From: Caenorhabditis elegans | Taxonomy: Eukaryota; Nematoda; Chromadorea; Rhabditida; Rhabditidae | Assembly: GCF_000002985.6 (NCBI RefSeq) | Contig: NC_003284.9 | Coordinates: forward strand, 15,562,001-15,626,000 | Reading direction: 5' to 3' | DNA: 64,000 bases | Shown here: piece by piece, positions 52,419 to 63,553 of the stretch | Position numbering within the stretch: position 1 is the stretch's first letter | Layout: the number at the start of each line of letters is the position of its first letter | Notes under the pieces: model-generated | Database searches by the model: none | Told to the model about the DNA's origin: nothing | Seen by the model: the letters and a program-made list of their open reading frames with translations, nothing else | Program-made: the position numbers and the translations under genes

Positions 52419-54514
52419 TTAAGTAAGTTTTCCCCCGGCAATTCGGCTCTTCATATAACGAGATGAATGATAAATTGTGATATCGACAAGTTGAGCCATT
52501 GCGAAGACACCTCCGACGATGGCACACAGTGAGACTAGAAATGAGGCGAAGGATCTGAAAATTAGGACATAATTATAAGTATTGTGGAAAATTTTGAATA
52601 TTTATGTGTGTAATCAAGGTGACTTAAATTATTTTTTTACTTTCGTGAATTTTGTTCTGTTGCCTTCAAACTACATAATTTTTAAGAATATAACTTACTG
52701 TCTGAATTCTTCATATTGCACCATCAACGGACTAAATTCGTACTGCAAAAAGAAACCAGGAAGTCCGGATTGGCCTGAAAAATAAAAACACATTATTTTT
52801 TAACTCAATCTCACTGGCAAACTAACGGAATCCCAAATCCTTCTTGTGAGTTGTCACCGAAAACTGATGGCTCTGATCGACACGTCCATCCAAGTAGTCA
52901 TATCTTGTAGGAACTACTTTCACGTAGTACTGGTACATAATTCCTCCTCGATTGTCCGTATTCACTTTTCCATCTAGTGGATAGTTCTTTCCGGGGAACG
53001 ACTTTCCGAACGACACGTGGTTAACTGTGTGGGAGGCGTCAAATTTCACTGGGTCCAGATTGTGAAGGTCGTGGACTTAAAAAATGTGTTTTGAAAATAT
53101 TAAAGGATTTAAGAACGATCTGTTCCTCAAGCGCTATGCACTGCGAGTCAGGTACATTGCCGGTGGTGCTCCCACTGGGCTTCTTAAGCCACGTCCTAGC
53201 CGGGGACTGTGGCCGATAATCCAGTCGTGGATAGCTCCACTTCCCAATAGAGGCTAGTTGAACCTGGGGGTGAGGCCGGATTTGAACGTGTGACCTCCAG
53301 ATTGCTAGCGGCCACCACTACCGACTGAGCTATCCCGCTCCTTTTAGTAATTTTTGAACTTCAACTAAAAGCTTACCATGGGATCTCATTGCTTGATGTG
53401 GGTCTCCTGGAGCAAGATGAAAGTTTCCTGCAACTTTGGCTACTTTCACTGTTCCATAAACTCTGCATCCTTCATTTTTGTGCTCATTGAACTCTTTGAC
53501 CCACTTGTCGTTCTGAATACTTATGTAATTTCTCATGGGTTTTTAAAACTAAAATAACCTTGCACTGCTCAACTTCCTCAATATTCACTTGCCATCCTTT
53601 GACTGCGTAAGCGCTTTTAACATCATCGCATGTGTTACAACATCTGTAAGAACATATTAGTTATTAATTAATTAATATATTAAAAGTTCTCAATTTGCTA
53701 ACAACTAACATTCCATCTGCAGCCGCTCCATAACAACTGCCACATTTGACTTCTTGAATCACATCCGTCGTCTCCACACTTGTCTTATTCTGATTGATTT
53801 CTATTTTTTGAGCACTCTCAGATATGTTCCGACCTTCAGGGTCCAAGCGAAGCCGATAAATGTCGTCGTTGATGTTTTCCTGGGCTTCACTACTAACATC
53901 CATTACGTCTACAGTGATAACTGAAAAATTTGAAAACACTATCAATTTGCATTTAACATTTGCATTTTATATAGCCTAGATGTTCTCACTGTACTAGCAA
54001 GTACAAGTTGACCATAGTTATCATAGTAAAATTTCACTCCTATGAGCTTTCAATTTATTTTAAAGATAAGCGCTTACTTTTTTGAGTACACTTTTTTTTC
54101 AACATGAAAAAATTTATCTTGATTTCAAATCTTTGAATTCTCTATTCAGTCGCTTCCCTCATTCTGGGGGTTATTTTATTAATTTAAACTTTTGATTTTC
54201 CATAAAAATACTCACAGTTACATGGCAACTTGGTGAAAGTGATGTCAAATTCAATATGTACTCGTTCATCCGATGTAGTTGAATCCACGAACAAATGCTC
54301 CAGCACTTCAGTCGACAAAAACTGTTTTGTTTCTAGCACAATTAGGAGTACTATTGCTATCGTGGCTATTAGGGTGACTGAAATATCGATTACTTATTCA
54401 AACTCATTGCCTTGTCGCCTCCTCACCTAATCCACCGGACAATGTTTTGACCCGAAAGTCGTCCATTGGCTTTCGATATGCATCGAAATGTTTTAATGAC
54501 CAAAGTAAGGACAT
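52419..54514 (-). CDS. erv-46: ERGIC3/Erv46 cargo receptor
   Basis: Membrane protein cycling between ER and Golgi, partner of Erv41 in COPII/COPI vesicles. Minus-strand exons: 54514-54427, 54377-54216, 53920-53710, 53643-53559, 53512-53377, 53075-52827, 52774-52699, 52554-52419; 380 residues, close to the human protein. The N-terminus has the Erv signature (LKHFDAYRKPMDDFRVKT) and a first membrane span (VTLIATIAIVLLIVLE). The lumenal part has KCGSCYGAAADGICCNTCDD (disulphide-linked Cys), GCRVYGTVKVAKVAGNFH, HTVNHVSFG and YQYYVKVVPT. A second span (FASFLVSLCAIVGGVFA) precedes the cytosolic tail with YHSSRYMKS. An acceptor (TTTTTGCAG) 5 nt before the ATG suggests trans-splicing. The 53076-53376 intron is almost filled by a SINE-like copy. 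Confidence 0.95.
53125..53343 (-). mobile_element. tRNA-derived SINE-like element, copy 3
   Basis: Reverse orientation; the right end cgactgagctatcccgc is the A-box side. It has gattgctagcggccacc and aagccacgtcctagccgg, as in copies 1 and 4. It occupies about 73% of an erv-46 intron. Confidence 0.8.
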
Positions 54515-56316
54515 TCTGTCTGCAAAAATACAACTTAAAACAAGAAAGCAACGTAGAACAACTATAAAGTACATGGAAGTCATAAAATGCCACGACGTCT
54601 TTTTGGTGCAACTGCGCTCTGTTGACAAGAAAATGCATTAATTCGTCTCTGCGTCACTATTTGATAGACAGCAGGAGAGAAAGGCTATCCTCCGGTTTGT
54701 GAATAAAATTGTCGAGTATTCAATGGTTCACTGAAACAATAATTGATTTATATTATAACAGAATTTTTTTAAAACTAATTTTGAAATTTAAATATAATAC
54801 AATTTGTCGTATGGATATATCAAAGAATTATATATTTCAGAAACATTTTTAAAATGTTTTAGAATATTTTTAACTTTACGGAAAATCGAAAGTTAAAAAA
54901 GGAACAAAATCTACAATTTTGATTTCAAGGTTTTGCCTAAGTTAGCCCTTTGCTCTAATTTGAGTGATTTTTAATTGACTATCGTTAACTTTATCGAAAC
55001 ATTTATAACAGTAAAGATTCGTGTCAAATATTTTCATATATTTTTACTGATGCCAACGGACATCTGGCAAAAAAAGCTGTTTTTAATTGTACTACAGTTG
55101 TATCAGTTCTAAATTCATTCGTGAATATGCATTTTTTACCAGTTCTGCCCAGAACGTGAGAATAACTTGCATTGAAGAATTACCTGTATAAAAATATAAT
55201 TAATTTTATGTTTCAAAATAAAATTTCACCATTTTATCCTATAATATTTCCTTTTCATTGTGTCCACATCTGCTCAGTGCAGACAGAACAAATTGATATA
55301 TAAAATAGCGTGTTTTGAAGAGAGGGCACAGCCAATACTCTCTCGCTGAAAGAGAGCGGTATAGATGCAGAAAGTGTTGAAATTTGGCACCCCGCCAAAT
55401 GGAATCGCCTAGCCCGGGTTACCCTTGTGCTCTGTGCTTTTGGGTATCTAGGCCGCGATTTAATTGAAAATGGATTTTTTTTTTTGAAATATGGGTTCAA
55501 ATTAAAAAATAAAAAGTTATTTTGAATCAGAGCGAATTGTGATTCCTGAACTTCAGAACTTTTGATAAATAATTAACGATGAAAAATAAACGAGAGGCTT
55601 TGGGATTTTGATCCGTGGTTTTTTAAAGAAAAAAAGCTTTGCAGGGTTCCCATTCCCGTTATTTGAAAAAAATTTAACAAAATTAAAAAAAAAAACAATA
55701 TTTCCAGATTTTCAGATATCTTCAAAGAAAATGAATATAAAACTTTAAAAAAAACTCATCATTGAAAAAATTAAATTGTTGTGGGTTAGAAAAACAGTAT
55801 CTCGGTACATTTTAGTAAAAAAAATTTTGGTAAAAAAAAAACAGAATAAAATGTGAAAATTGAATAACAACTCTATTTGGCTGCTGCAATACGCGCAACA
55901 AAAATGAATAGTTCAACTAAATTTAATTCATTTCATTTTTAACTTTCTATGGCTATAAAAGTGTTCAGATTATTTGCTGAAAAGTCAACTATTGAAATTT
56001 CTTTTTTAGATGACAATACTCAACTGAAGCACTCATTGTTAATGTTCTTTTCTTCTTTTTAGGAACTATTATATAATTACATATCCTTTTCTCTACCGAT
56101 TTCCCACTTTTCAATTCCTGAATGCCAATCAACACTGTGAAAATTTGAAAAAGTACAGCCAAAAAGCTTTGCACTTTTACTTAGAACACAGAACAGTTGC
56201 GTATACTTTTGTTACTGCCCTTGAACCATACACCTTTTCCGGTCATTGCCATTCAGGAACGCCGTTGTATTTTTTCCTAATCAATCTTGAATTTTTTTGT
56301 AGTTTTTTATTGTGTT

Positions 56317-56604
56317 ACTCAAAATAATAAAACTGCGTGGCGTGTACTGCAGAAAACCTAATATTTAGGCCCCGCCTTTTAATCGTCCACTCACGGGGAA
56401 AAGACAAAAATAGGGGAGGGGGGGACAGCTCGCCACGCCAACAGTGAGAAAAATAGTGTGGTGCGCGGACCTCGAATGATGTCGGCGGCTGATATTGCCT
56501 GGGGTACCGCTTTTTGCGTTTTCCCCGTGAGTGGACGATTAAAAGGCGGGGCCTAAATATTAGGTTTTCTGCAGTACACGCCACGCAGTTTTATTATTTT
56601 GAGT
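56317..56604. mobile_element. Inverted repeat with perfect 86-bp arms
   Basis: Arm 56317-56402 and arm 56519-56604 are exact reverse complements over all 86 bases (checked base by base), around a 116-bp GC-richer centre. Outer ends begin ACTCAAAATAATAAAACTGC. No open frame of note. Perfect arms in an otherwise decayed landscape suggest a recently moved or homogenised non-autonomous element. Confidence 0.95.
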
Positions 56605-57432
56605 GTAGTTTTTAAAATAACAGTTTGATATTCCGCATTTTAAAAGTTTCGGTAAAAAATCAAATAACACTGTGGGTTTCATCTGAAAAAATAAAAATTG
56701 TCTCAAATAGAAAAATAAATACGAAGCTATTGGGTTTCAAAGATTTGGTTCTACAAGACTATTTGATATGTTGTTAAACTTAGAAACCAATTCTAGAACA
56801 ATTTCAAGAACAGCTGCAAAGATTCCCTGAACCTTTTTAGGTTATTAGATTGCATATAAAAATCATCTGCTTTTCTCAAACTCGCTTAGAACATACTCTT
56901 ACATGAAAATTATTGTTATTAACTATGGCATAATTTAATTTCATTTATATGTATTAAAGTTAATAAAAGTGTAACCGGGAGATATGACACGTCATTGCTT
57001 AGGAAAAAAATGTGTAAATTATTTACTCTCAACACATCTTAAAGGTTGTGCAAACAGAGATGACAATATTTTTGTCATCGTTGTTGCTGTGCTTTGAGAT
57101 GTGTGGGAAAAGCCGTATTTTTCAATTTCCGCTCAAATTCGCCTTCTATAAATAAATCTTATGATCTTTGTTAATCGTGAGATTTGTTCTCGGTTTTTCA
57201 TGCTCTAGTGAACTAAAATAGCTTGTGATAATATTATACTCAGTCATATGTGTAAAACGTTGACAATTTTTTTGCTATTTCAACAACTTTGGTTTAAAAA
57301 AAACTTAATGAACCAGTGTTGTCTACGTCACATTATTAGCTTCACGTGGTTCTGTTTTTCGCCTAAACAAGAAACTTTGAGTAATTTTCTTGCAGTTTGA
57401 GTTATAAAGTTACAAACATTATCCTCTGGCTG

Positions 57433-57505
57433 TTGCAAGGTGGCGCAACAGGTAGTGCGCGTAGCTAGCGTCCGAGAGGTCGCTGGTTCAATATCGCTCT
57501 CCAGC
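57433..57505 (+). other. tRNA-like relic with A and B boxes
   Basis: TGGCGCAACAGGTAGTGCGC resembles an A box/D arm and GCTGGTTCAATATC a B box, correctly spaced. The anticodon arm region (tagctagcgtccgagag) does not fold convincingly and the acceptor ends do not pair. Likely a tRNA-derived sequence. Confidence 0.35.
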
Positions 57506-59149
57506 TCCATGCAGACGTGAAAAAGTCGGTGTGGCGTTTTCATGAGCGGAAATTAACATTGTTCCAAAAAACAATTGCTAGTCTCCTGTGAGCTAATGAT
57601 CACCTGATGGTTCAAACACTTTTTCTGCTAGAGATTTTTTAGTTTTTGTAGACACTGCATTTGATTTGTTGTATATTGTATTATTCTTGTTTCCCATTAT
57701 TCCGTGGTGGCAGGGTTTGTAAAATAATGATGAGCTAACAATTTCAATACAATAGAATAAAAGTTACCGTAATTTTTCCATTGGTATGGCCTGTTTATTA
57801 GATTCACACTCTATATTAGTATTGCACCTTGAATGCTTTTTGAAAACTAGTATTGCATTTCCTTTTAATGTTTTATTCATTTTTCTGCGAAAAATGCGAT
57901 TTTAGCTGATTTTAATTACATATAAGCTGAGCTATCTAAAAGAAAAAAATTGTTCAAAAAAGAACTCGTAGTACGAACTCATCATACATTCTGGGAGAGC
58001 TCTCACACGTTAAATCTTGCATAGCGTCTGCTGTCTCGCTGCTCTCCACACTCCATCATTCCAAGGAGCCACATAGCAAAGAAGAAGTAACACACGTTAT
58101 GTTGAGGTCATTTTATACCAATTTTCTTTGTCATTGACTTATTGCTGGTTGTCTGTGAATAGTTTTTTTAAAATCATTCATTGTAAGAAAACATTTATTT
58201 AGAAATGTTGTTATAAAATTTTTTATAAAATTTTTTTTTGTCTTGATTTATTTTCAGAGGTTTTACTGCAAATGTTACGAAAGAGTAATGATGCAAATTT
58301 CTTTGAATAAACATTAATTTTTTGAACTTCTCGTTTAATTACGAATCACAAAATTCTTTCCCTTTATACTGATAAAAAGCCAACAATCTCATGACAAACA
58401 TTTTTTGATTTGATTTTTCATCTTGCAAATTCTTTCTTTAACATTTATTTTTTGAAATGGAAAAACACACATTTTTTGAACCAAATGATTATCTTCCAGC
58501 ACCCGATGATGTAAACTTATTTGCTAGAGAGACAGAAATATGAAGAAAGTGAAGAACTATATGTTAACGTAAGTCAACTACTATCTGACCTTATTATTGT
58601 TTGCTGTACAGTTTAACAACAAATATGACGTATATATGTATTTGATGAAAAAAAAACCTAGTTTTGTGTGAACCAAAGTTTGATCTATTTGCTTTTGGTC
58701 AAATTTCTTTTCATTGAACCGCGTGTGCATGTCGTCATGCTGCTCCTCGTTTTCTATGCTTTATTAATTATTAGCCGCATCGATTTGCCCCCCTCTCGTC
58801 TTTTCTATGTCTCATTTTCATAACCTAACATTTGTTTTTCTTATGTTGTTTTTTCGAGGAACCAAAACAATTAGCTTAGAAGGAAATTGCTCTTGTCCGA
58901 TATTGTTGTAAATGTAAAATTTTGGTTTTATTTAAATTTTACGGAGTAACAAAAATAATTTCAAAATTATATATTTTTAAATTCTTGAAATATTTTAGTT
59001 CACTTAAATACTCCAAATTAGAATGTTAAAAAATATAAGTTGCCAGTTTATTCCAGTTTTTGCTACGTTATATATGATAATTTAATATATTATGAGCGCT
59101 TAAAAATTCTTTTAAATCGATACAGTGAAACTTCAAGCGGGGGGGGGGG

Positions 59150-59400
59150 GGGAGGACAGGGTGGCTCAGTCGGTAGTGGTGGCCGCTAGCAATCTGGAGG
59201 CCACGAGTTCAAGTCCGGCCTCACCCCCTAGGTTCACCCAGTCTCTATTGGGTAGTGGAGCAATCCACGACTGGATTTTCGGCCACAGTCCCCGACTAGG
59301 ACGTGGCTTAAATTATAGCCTAGTGGGAGCATCGCCAGGCAGTGTACCTGACTCCAAGATTCGCAGTTCATAGCACTTGAAGAAGGGATCATCCGGATCA
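59150..59400 (+). mobile_element. tRNA-derived SINE-like element, copy 4
   Basis: Forward copy following a run of G at 59138-59151. A-box side ggctcagtcggtagtggtgg, B-box side cacgagttcaagtccgg, body ccccgactaggacgtggc, 3' end agcacttgaagaaggga. Closest by eye to copy 1. Confidence 0.8.
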
Positions 59401-60335
59401 ACCTTTTTTCAAATATTCAATTAGGTTTCAAAATTTTATAGAAAAAGCACAAACAACGTATATTGAAATCATCTATCTGCAATAAATTTTTCGACACTCC
59501 TCTTGTCTCATCTTGTATGTGTCCCTTGATTGTTTCAGCGCAAGCAAATGCGATGAGGATTACTGTTAGTGTGCATTTTCTCGGCTTTTTTTATGTACGC
59601 GTTAATCTCATTAATTTTCAATTTCTATGTAGTAGTCTCTTAAAAATGTTAAAATCCCATTATATCTAGTAAAATTTAGAACCATGTTAAAAGTACAAGT
59701 TCTCCCAATAAATTTTAACGATCTCATTCTTAACGTTCCTAATTACTGTCTTACCTTTGAAATATTCAAAACTATTTTTTCATCATATGAGGCTATGATG
59801 GGAAAAGGTAAACTTTTGAGTCAACGAGTCTACTTTTGAAAGCATTATTGTCAATTTCAATTTTCGGTCAGCTTTAACCTCTAACAATAACAAAAAATGT
59901 CTTCCCCTCCCTTTATCAACTGTTTTCGTTTCCCAACCACAACGATTCAATAACCGGAGATTCGTAATAAATGTTCTGAAAACCTATCATTTGCAGCGAT
60001 GCTATTCACATCATTTTTTTAAATTTTTTTTACCAAAAAAATGTCAAACTCACCTGACAAAAGCAGTGACATAAATTGGACACATAAATATTATGTCCTT
60101 GCGCACATAATTTCTTTTTCTTTTTTTTTCATTTTCCTGTGTATGTGTGTGTTTTTTTACTCATACTTAGTGAGATTGCTTCCTGTGCTTACCTAGTTTC
60201 CGTAGAGACCAGTTTGATCATAATATGACGTCACTTTAACAAAAAAAGCGATTAGAAATAATAACTTCATCTTTCAACTGTCCTTATCAGAAATTGTGCA
60301 CAATTCACACGTGTATCTAAACATTTTTCTTTAGG

Positions 60336-63300
60336 ATGAAAGAAGAAGAAAGTATACGGTTGGATGTAAGCTCTGTGAGCTCGGACAAAGTAGCAACCGA
60401 GCAGCGAGATGACAAAGGACCATTGAAATTAACAGAGCCCCGGAAACGAATGAGAGAGGACTTTGGGTGAGTTATTATTGAATATGCAAAGAATGTTGTA
60501 GTATTAAAATTCCGGCAATCGGCGATTCCGGCAATTGCCGAAATTTCCGAAATTGCCGGTTGCCGGACATTTTCGGCAATTTTCAAACCTAAGTACATAT
60601 ATTTCGGAAATTGAAAAAATTTCACCTTTTTTTTAGTATTCGGTCAGTGATTTTCTAAAAGAAAACGGTCAACCCTTATAGGATTAAAGCATTTTGAGCT
60701 TGAAAAAAGAAACTTGTTCATCAAAATTCCCGGTTTAGGCTCATAAATCTACAAAAAGTATCAATTTTATATTTCCGGCAATTCTGGTTTCCGGTAATCG
60801 GCATTTGCGGCAATTGCCGGTTTTGTAAATTTTCTGGCAATCGGCAGGGTCGGCGATTGCTAAAATTGCCAACATTGCCGAAAATTGGCTTGCCGCGCAC
60901 CCCTGTACGAATGTACAGGGTGGTCCATAATTATGGACCACCCTGTATGTTTGACCAAAATCTACACACAGTATCGTGTCAATAACCACTTTTTCGAATA
61001 AATTATTTCAAATAATTTTAATAATCTTAAATGCAAACATCAATTTTGTATTTGTAGCCATCTTTCAGTTACTACGAAATCCGTCTCCTAGTTCTCACCC
61101 AGCTTGGATATATTCCAGTAGCAGCCGCAATGCTCATGACTGCGTTCATGGAACCATCGCCGGTATTTCAAAAACAAAAAATCAGTTTTTTTTTAATCAG
61201 ATGTTTTTAGGAATGGTGCGACACAGTTAGGGAAACAGAACAAAGTTGGAAGTTAAATCCAAACAACGAGTTTTACTCTTTATCAGTTGAACGCGGATTT
61301 GCGTGTCAGAAAAATTCCAATCAGACAACTGCAATGATGTCCAGTCTGTTAATGTGGGGAGCACTCATTGGATCATTTGTCTGCGGATTTTTATCAGATA
61401 GACTAGGAAGGAAGCCCGTTTATTTAGGTGAGAAAGTGCATTTCAGCAGTATCCTTGTAGTTATGGTAGAAAATTGAAGAGAAAATGCACACCAGTGCTC
61501 CAAAAAGCAAACCTATTTTTAGAAAAATGCAAATCTAACTGTAAAACCTAATTAAGTCACGTTGCTTTTAGGCTGCCTACTAATGATTACTATTGGACAT
61601 ATCCTGCTAACTTTCTCTATGTATTTGTCATGGATGACAATCAATGCAACACTAGCTGCGATGGGATTCTTCTGCGGTGGCTACATGGTCACAAATTTTG
61701 TGATTCTGACTGAAGCATTTGAACTACCAAAGTCCCGATTGCTAGTAGTTTCATTGAATGGATGGAGTGTGTCAATGGTTAGTTTATTTTAAATGGTTCT
61801 AATTAGTTAAAGGTGGAGTACCGAAATCTGAGGCTTTGCGTTTTTAGACCCAAAATGGTCCAAAACTACCAAATTTCGTAATGAGACGTTCTGAAAATTT
61901 TTCCAAAAAAAGTTATGGTCGCTTAAAGTTTAGGAAAAAAATGATCAATTTTCAGCTAAAATCTCAAATTTTTGTGCTGCTTTTCAGCGTCGCGGCGGTT
62001 GATTTAATTATCGTCCTAGAATGGTATCATAATTGTGCCCGCATCCACCGAAAGATCATCCTAATCATCGAAATATCACGTAACCAAGACATGCATTAAA
62101 GGGTGCTTATCAAATAAAAATTAAGTTCCAACCCCTGCGACACTTAAAAGTTGTCAAAAATTTGAGGTTTTTGATAAAATTTGATCATTTTTTCCAACAC
62201 TTTAAACGCTCATAACTTTTTTTGAAAAATTTCCGGAACGTCTCATTTCAAAATTTGGTAGATTTGGATCATTTTAAGTATAAAAAACAAAGTCTCAAAT
62301 TTCGGTACTCCACCTTTAATTTGAGTCAGTTCTACTTGCGTTAATAATTGTTATTTTAAAATGCATATACTTTATAACAAATTTCAGGCCGTCACAGCAC
62401 TGGCTGCATCGTATACCCTCAATTGGTACGCGTATCACACAATCTTCGCAATTGTCGGTGCTTGTATTGCAATTATTTCGGTAGGCTATTTTTTTATCAA
62501 CTAATATATTTAAAAATTGTTCAAGCAATTTTAACAACTAAAGTACTACTTTGTGACCTGTTGCCCGGACTTTAGTTTCTATGGATTTTTGGCCGGCTAC
62601 CCTCTATTACCCTAATAAAACAATTTCCTGAAATTTTTTAAGCTCTCAGTTTTCAGTTGGCAACTTGTTCGGAAAGTTGCCGTTGGCTATCTGCAAATGG
62701 TTTGCAAAATGATGCGAAAAAGATAGCTCTGCAAATCACATTGTTGAATAACAATAGAGATATAGAAGAAGATGATATCAGCATTCTAAGTTGGCACGAG
62801 ATATTGGGTTTCAGTGCTCCAACGCATACTGATGAGAAGAAAACTTGGAAAACATTGTTTAAGTGAGATTATAATTACTCATCTTCTTAATTGTAATATT
62901 CGATTTTCCAGGTCCACAAGATTCCTAAAACCAACAGCTGTCATGTGCTACTCATTTATGGCTTCTTCCATTGTTTCATTTGGCTTTTACTTCTCCATTG
63001 ATGTTCTCCCAGGCAACCGATACTACAATATGACTATTATGGGAATTTTGAAGTTTATCTTAGGATTCACCCCCTTCTTCCTCAATAGATTTTTAACAAA
63101 ACGAGCGATTGCAATTTCTTCAGTTGGTCTCTGTTGCTTGGCAGCACTTATGATATTGCCAATGTGAGGATTTTATAATATTTTCCTTCAAGTGTATGTA
63201 TACATAATTGGTTGCACATTTACAGCCAGTACTACGACATTCAATGCATGCGGTGGGTAATTATAATGCTATCGTTAATGATAGCCGCAGGAATTGACCC

Positions 63301-63553
63301 AACGTGGAAGATCAATCATCTCTACTCAGCAGAGCTGTTTCCAACGTCTGTTAGAAGTATGGCTAGAGGTGTTTGTAATGCGGGAGGTCGACTTGGATCA
63401 GTAATGGCTCCAATGGTAGGTGGTCTAGTGAAAATGGATTTCAAAGCTCTAAGATGGAACATTGTTAAAAAGCAAATCCTGAGAAACAGTAACAGTGCAA
63501 TTTCTAATCAGAATTGTAGTTTTGGTTATGGTGTTATTCAAACAATGTTTTAA
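60336..63553 (+). CDS. SLC22-like MFS transporter, C-terminus unresolved
   Basis: Major-facilitator protein of the organic ion/solute carrier type. Exons: 60336-60466, 61069-61162, 61211-61427, 61572-61777, 62388-62480, 62657-62862, 62912-63163, 63226-63553; 508 residues as drawn. An acidic/basic cytosolic head leads into TM1 (LLVLTQLGYIPVAAAMLM), then a loop with Cys and an NQT glycosylation site. The MFS signature GFLSDRLGRKP follows TM2. Next are TM3-TM6, ESCRWLSANG (family ESPRWL) and a large charged central loop, then TM7-TM11 with SAELFPTSVRSMARG, which is a strong SLC22 mark. The expected TM12 is missing after APMVGG. A GTAGGT donor at 63416 and an acceptor at 63511 would remove 96 nt in frame (476 residues) but still give no TM12. 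Acceptor 1 nt before the ATG. Confidence 0.82.
60510..60905. repeat. TTGCCG-family element, diverged
   Basis: ccggcaatcggcgattccgg, attgccggttgccgg and the inverse words at 60775-60895 mark a diverged copy in the first intron of the transporter gene; the right end ttgccgcgcacccctg resembles the other copies. Confidence 0.65.
60914..60947. repeat. 34-bp perfect palindrome with mariner-like ends
   Basis: TACAGGGTGGTCCATAA followed directly by its exact reverse complement, bounded by TA on both sides. It is directly after the TTGCCG element. Ends of the form TACAGGGTG are common in Tc1/mariner-type terminal repeats, so this may be two fused ends. Confidence 0.85.
61807..62319. repeat. MITE family D, complete (GGTGGAGTACCGAAAT ends)
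   Basis: Left arm ttaaaggtggagtaccgaaa, right arm ttcggtactccacctttaa. The pairing continues inward through the words tggtccaaaactaccaaatt / aaaatttggtagatttggat and taatgagacgttctgaaaat / ttccggaacgtctcatt for about 150 bp. It fills most of the 61778-62387 intron of the transporter gene. Partial copies: 18190 and 19672. Confidence 0.8.

Larger units (their letters stand above)
54515..60335. other. Gene-poor stretch between erv-46 and the transporter
   Basis: Over 5.8 kb I find no supported gene. A frame at 58457-58543 (28 codons, MEKHTFFEPNDY...) is too short to call. The stretch holds an 86-bp-armed inverted repeat (56317-56604), a tRNA-like relic (57433-57505) and a SINE-like copy (59150-59400). 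GC-richer patches at 55310-55460 and 57960-58080 could be regulatory, but nothing identifies them. Confidence 0.5.

Noticed and set aside
50133-54514. erv-46 and the downstream gene as an operon
   Set aside because: Same strand, but 659 bp between stop and next ATG, with a GC-rich promoter-like stretch between them; worm operons are usually spaced near 100 bp.
56315-56584. 89-codon minus-strand frame
   Set aside because: It runs through the perfect inverted repeat, so its two halves are mirror translations of one arm.
57433-57505. Functional tRNA gene
   Set aside because: Boxes A and B are present but the anticodon and acceptor arms do not pair; kept only as a relic.
58457-58543. 28-codon frame MEKHTFFEPNDY...
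   Set aside because: Too short, no splice partner and no recognisable family.
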